From Planctomycetota bacterium (GTDB lineage: Bacteria > Planctomycetota > UBA8108 > UBA1146): a stretch of 64,000 bases of DNA. Under the pieces are notes generated by a model. That model was not told the origin of the DNA, did no database searches, and saw nothing but the letters and a program-made list of their open reading frames with translations. The position numbers and the translations under genes are program-made. Of this stretch, positions 62,149 through 64,000 are shown in pieces; the stretch's first letter is position 1; the number at the start of each line of letters is the position of its first letter. The stretch covers positions 1 to 64,000 of the forward strand of contig JAAZXB010000013.1 of assembly GCA_014240375.1 (NCBI GenBank). Direction: 5' to 3'.

Positions 62149-62762
62149 TGTCTCGATTCATCGCCCTCGAAGGAGCCGACGGTTGTGGCAAGTCGACCCA
62201 GGTCGAGCGCCTCGCCGATTGGCTACGAAGCGAGGGAGAGCAGGTGATCACCGTCAGGGAACCCGGTTCAACATCCCTCGGGGAACGGGTTCGAGACATC
62301 CTGCTCGACGGTGCTGAGCCGTTGTGTGCCGAGGCGGAAGCGTTGCTGTTTCTCTCTTCCCGGGCCCAGTTGCTCGACGAGGTGATCGAGCCGGCGCTGG
62401 AAGCGGGGCAGTGGGTGATCGCTGATCGTTTCCACCTGTCGACGGTGGTTTATCAGGGGCTGGCGGGAGAACTGGGTGAAGCGCGAGCAGCGCAACTGTG
62501 TCAGGTGGTGCTGGGCGATCGTCGCCCCTCCCTCAACATCGTGCTGGAGATCCACGTCGAGCAACTGTCCGAGCGACTGGCACTGCGTTCCGAAGCCACC
62601 GATCGTTTCGAATCGCGCCCGGGCCTGGCACAACGAACCGTCGCAGCCTTCGAGAAGGTGGTGGGAATCGCCGGGGATCGAGTGGTTCGTATCGATGGCC
62701 GCCTCGAAGCCGATCAGGTCGAGGCACGGATCCGCCAGGAGGTGGTCGATGTCCTTCGATGA
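62145..62762 (+). CDS. tmk: thymidylate kinase
   Basis: A 205-residue kinase making dTDP from dTMP. P-loop EGADGCGKST is at residues 9-18, the DR(F/Y/H) motif in ADRFHLSTVVYQG near 92, and the REPG motif near 43. Length is normal. It overlaps lipA by 4 and holB by 14 bases; tmk next to holB is a widespread arrangement. Confidence 0.95.
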   Translation: MMSRFIALEGADGCGKSTQVERLADWLRSEGEQVITVREPGSTSLGERVRDILLDGAEPLCAEAEALLFLSSRAQLLDEVIEPALEAGQWVIADRFHLSTVVYQGLAGELGEARAAQLCQVVLGDRRPSLNIVLEIHVEQLSERLALRSEATDRFESRPGLAQRTVAAFEKVVGIAGDRVVRIDGRLEADQVEARIRQEVVDVLR

Positions 62763-63732
62763 GGTTCTCGGGCACGAAACGATTCGTCAGTGCATGTCGC
62801 GCGTGTTCGGCCGTGACCGGATCTCCCATGCCTACCTGCTGGCGGGACCGGAGGGGATCGGCAAGAGTTTACTGGCCCAACAACTGGCGAAAACCCTGCT
62901 CTGTAACCGCTCACCCGTCGGCAGTGGAGCGCAACAACCGATGAACCCCTGTGGTGAGTGTGGCAGTTGTCAGGCGCTGGCCAGCGGCAATCACGGCGCC
63001 TTGCAGATTCTGGCCTCGGTCGAGAGTCGAGGCATCGAGGTGGGGACACTGCGCGAGATGATGCGATCGCTGTCGCTTCGTAGCGGCGATCGAAGGGTGG
63101 TGGTGATCGACCCCGCCGAGCGGCTCGCCGAGCCGGCCGCCAATGCACTGCTCAAGATCCTCGAGGAACCCCCGGCTGGGGTGGTGTTCCTGCTGATTTC
63201 CCACCGACCCGCCCAATTGCTGTCGACCATCATCTCCCGCTGCCAGCGAGTGACGATGGGGCCGCTGACGCTGGAGCCGTTCCTCGAGGTGTTAGCGACG
63301 GTGCCGATCGATGAGAGCAGCGGGCGCTGGCTCTTCGAGGCGGTCGGCGGCAGGCCAGGGGCGGCGATCCGTCTGCAGCAAACGCTGGAGCATTGTGGCG
63401 GGGAAGAGGCACTGGGCCAGCTCCTTCACTCCCCGGTGCGAGATCCTCGAGATCTGGTGGCGGTGGCAGGGGAGGCGGGGAGCCAGACCGATCGAGAGGT
63501 GGTGCTGGCGACGATTCGTGTCCTGACCGATGCGATCTGGGCCTACCGTCCCGCCGTCGGTGCGGGGCGCTGGCAAGCGGCGGAAAAGGCCACTCTTCTG
63601 TCCCATGTCGCCCGGCATGTCGAGCGCTCAGGCTCACTGGATCTGTGCCTGGAAGCGACGGCGATGGTCTTATCGGCCACCGATCTGCAGCAATTGAGAT
63701 TCCGCCTACCCCGTTCACTGGGGGTGGCCTGA
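62749..63732 (+). CDS. holB: DNA polymerase III delta' subunit
   Basis: A 327-residue clamp-loader AAA+ protein from ATG 62749 with AGGAGG upstream. It begins FDEVLGHETIRQCM, with Walker A GPEGIGKS near 34, zinc ligands in CGECGSC, VVVIDPAERLAEPAANALLKILEEPP near 130, and LLSTIISRCQRV. As in other delta' proteins it is thought to be structural rather than a strong ATPase. Confidence 0.92.
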   Translation: MSFDEVLGHETIRQCMSRVFGRDRISHAYLLAGPEGIGKSLLAQQLAKTLLCNRSPVGSGAQQPMNPCGECGSCQALASGNHGALQILASVESRGIEVGTLREMMRSLSLRSGDRRVVVIDPAERLAEPAANALLKILEEPPAGVVFLLISHRPAQLLSTIISRCQRVTMGPLTLEPFLEVLATVPIDESSGRWLFEAVGGRPGAAIRLQQTLEHCGGEEALGQLLHSPVRDPRDLVAVAGEAGSQTDREVVLATIRVLTDAIWAYRPAVGAGRWQAAEKATLLSHVARHVERSGSLDLCLEATAMVLSATDLQQLRFRLPRSLGVA

Positions 63733-63897
63733 GTCCACGACCCCTACCGCTGGTGACTGTCCAGGAGTTATGCGATGGAATCTTCGAAACCGGCTCCGAT
63801 ACGCTTGCTGGAATGCTGCCATCTCCTACCATTCGCCCATCGAGGTCCGGAGGGAAACCGCTCGCCGCGCGGGGAACCCGGACCAGGAGGCGGTCCC

Positions 63898-64000
63898 ATG
63901 CAGGACCCTAAACCTGAACAACGGTTCGAGACGCTGATGCAGGAGTGTCACGAGTACCCTCGTGAAGCTTATGCATTCCTCTTCGATGCGCTCGATCACT
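63898..64000 (+). CDS. Minf_1886-family protein, partial
   Basis: ATG 63898 follows CAGGAGG. The 34 visible codons read MQDPKPEQRFETLMQECHE and YPREAYAFLFDALDH, matching the start of the short Minf_1886 family common in Planctomycetota and Verrucomicrobiota. Function unknown. The gene continues beyond the window. Confidence 0.65.
   Translation, partial: MQDPKPEQRFETLMQECHEYPREAYAFLFDALDH

Overview
The window is about 60% G+C and dense with genes. It looks like a chromosome segment of a member of the Planctomycetota. The case rests on several traits: an exported protein with two dockerin-like EF-hand repeats followed by a CxxCH (planctomycete cytochrome C-like) motif, exported VWA proteins, TolQ/ExbD pairs, a DUF1080-like lipoprotein and a Minf_1886-family gene at the right edge. 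This is inference; no rRNA gene is present to settle it. TTG starts with a good Shine-Dalgarno are common, and adjacent genes often overlap by 4 bases.

Layout. 1-3.4 kb: Lys-rich protein tail, tRNA-Leu, dockerin/cytochrome-like protein, aminotransferase. 3.5-8.1 kb: five-PDZ exported protein, shikimate kinase, prepilin peptidase, OmpA-type lipoprotein. 8.7-17.5 kb: type IV pilus block pilT-pilB-pilC-pilS-pilR plus a large membrane protein. 17.4-21.7 kb: alkyltransferase, HD hydrolase, HNH nuclease, pterin dehydratase and a broken gene. 26.9-21.6 kb (minus strand): ctpA-tsaD-larB-nnrD-pyrK. 27-29.4 kb: two VWA paralogues alternating with small membrane proteins. 29.4-31.2 kb (minus): tRNA-Phe, rpsT, TPR protein. 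31.6-33.2 kb: def-ribF. 39.6-33.2 kb (minus): accA-tolQ-exbD-lipoprotein-gcvT-gcvH-lipoyl transferase. 39.8-45.2 kb: purSL-purQ-recJ. 45.4-49.7 kb: two type IV pilins, rpe, accD, a pseudo-receiver and a diguanylate cyclase. 49.6-53.8 kb: two membrane proteins and a methyltransferase. 54-56.7 kb: small accessory island. 56.6-64 kb: tRNA-Val, zinc-ribbon protein, a PaaK-like ligase, patatin, lipA, tmk, holB and the start of a Minf_1886-family gene.

How they work together. PilD, PilT/B/C, the two pilins and PilS/PilR make a nearly coherent pilus set, and a candidate sigma-54 promoter lies before the first pilin, as expected for PilR control. AccA and AccD, present in two places, form the carboxyltransferase of fatty acid synthesis. 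GcvT, GcvH, the lipoyl transferase and LipA serve glycine cleavage and lipoylation.

The most unusual part is 54.0-56.4 kb. Two tiny genes encode peptides with a double-glycine leader (I-S/T-D-A-x-L...V-A-G-G) and Lys/Pro-rich cores, as in bacteriocin or RiPP precursors. Two peptide genes and one TRL-type lipoprotein gene are each followed by a copy of the same long hairpin; two copies are identical and the third keeps the fold with paired changes. A frameshifted membrane-domain copy and a decayed DprA-like gene lie between. No processing enzyme or transporter for the peptides is in the window. A second theme is perfect short tandem duplications (14-22 bp) throughout, some in frame inside essential genes (ribF) and one linked to a broken reading frame.
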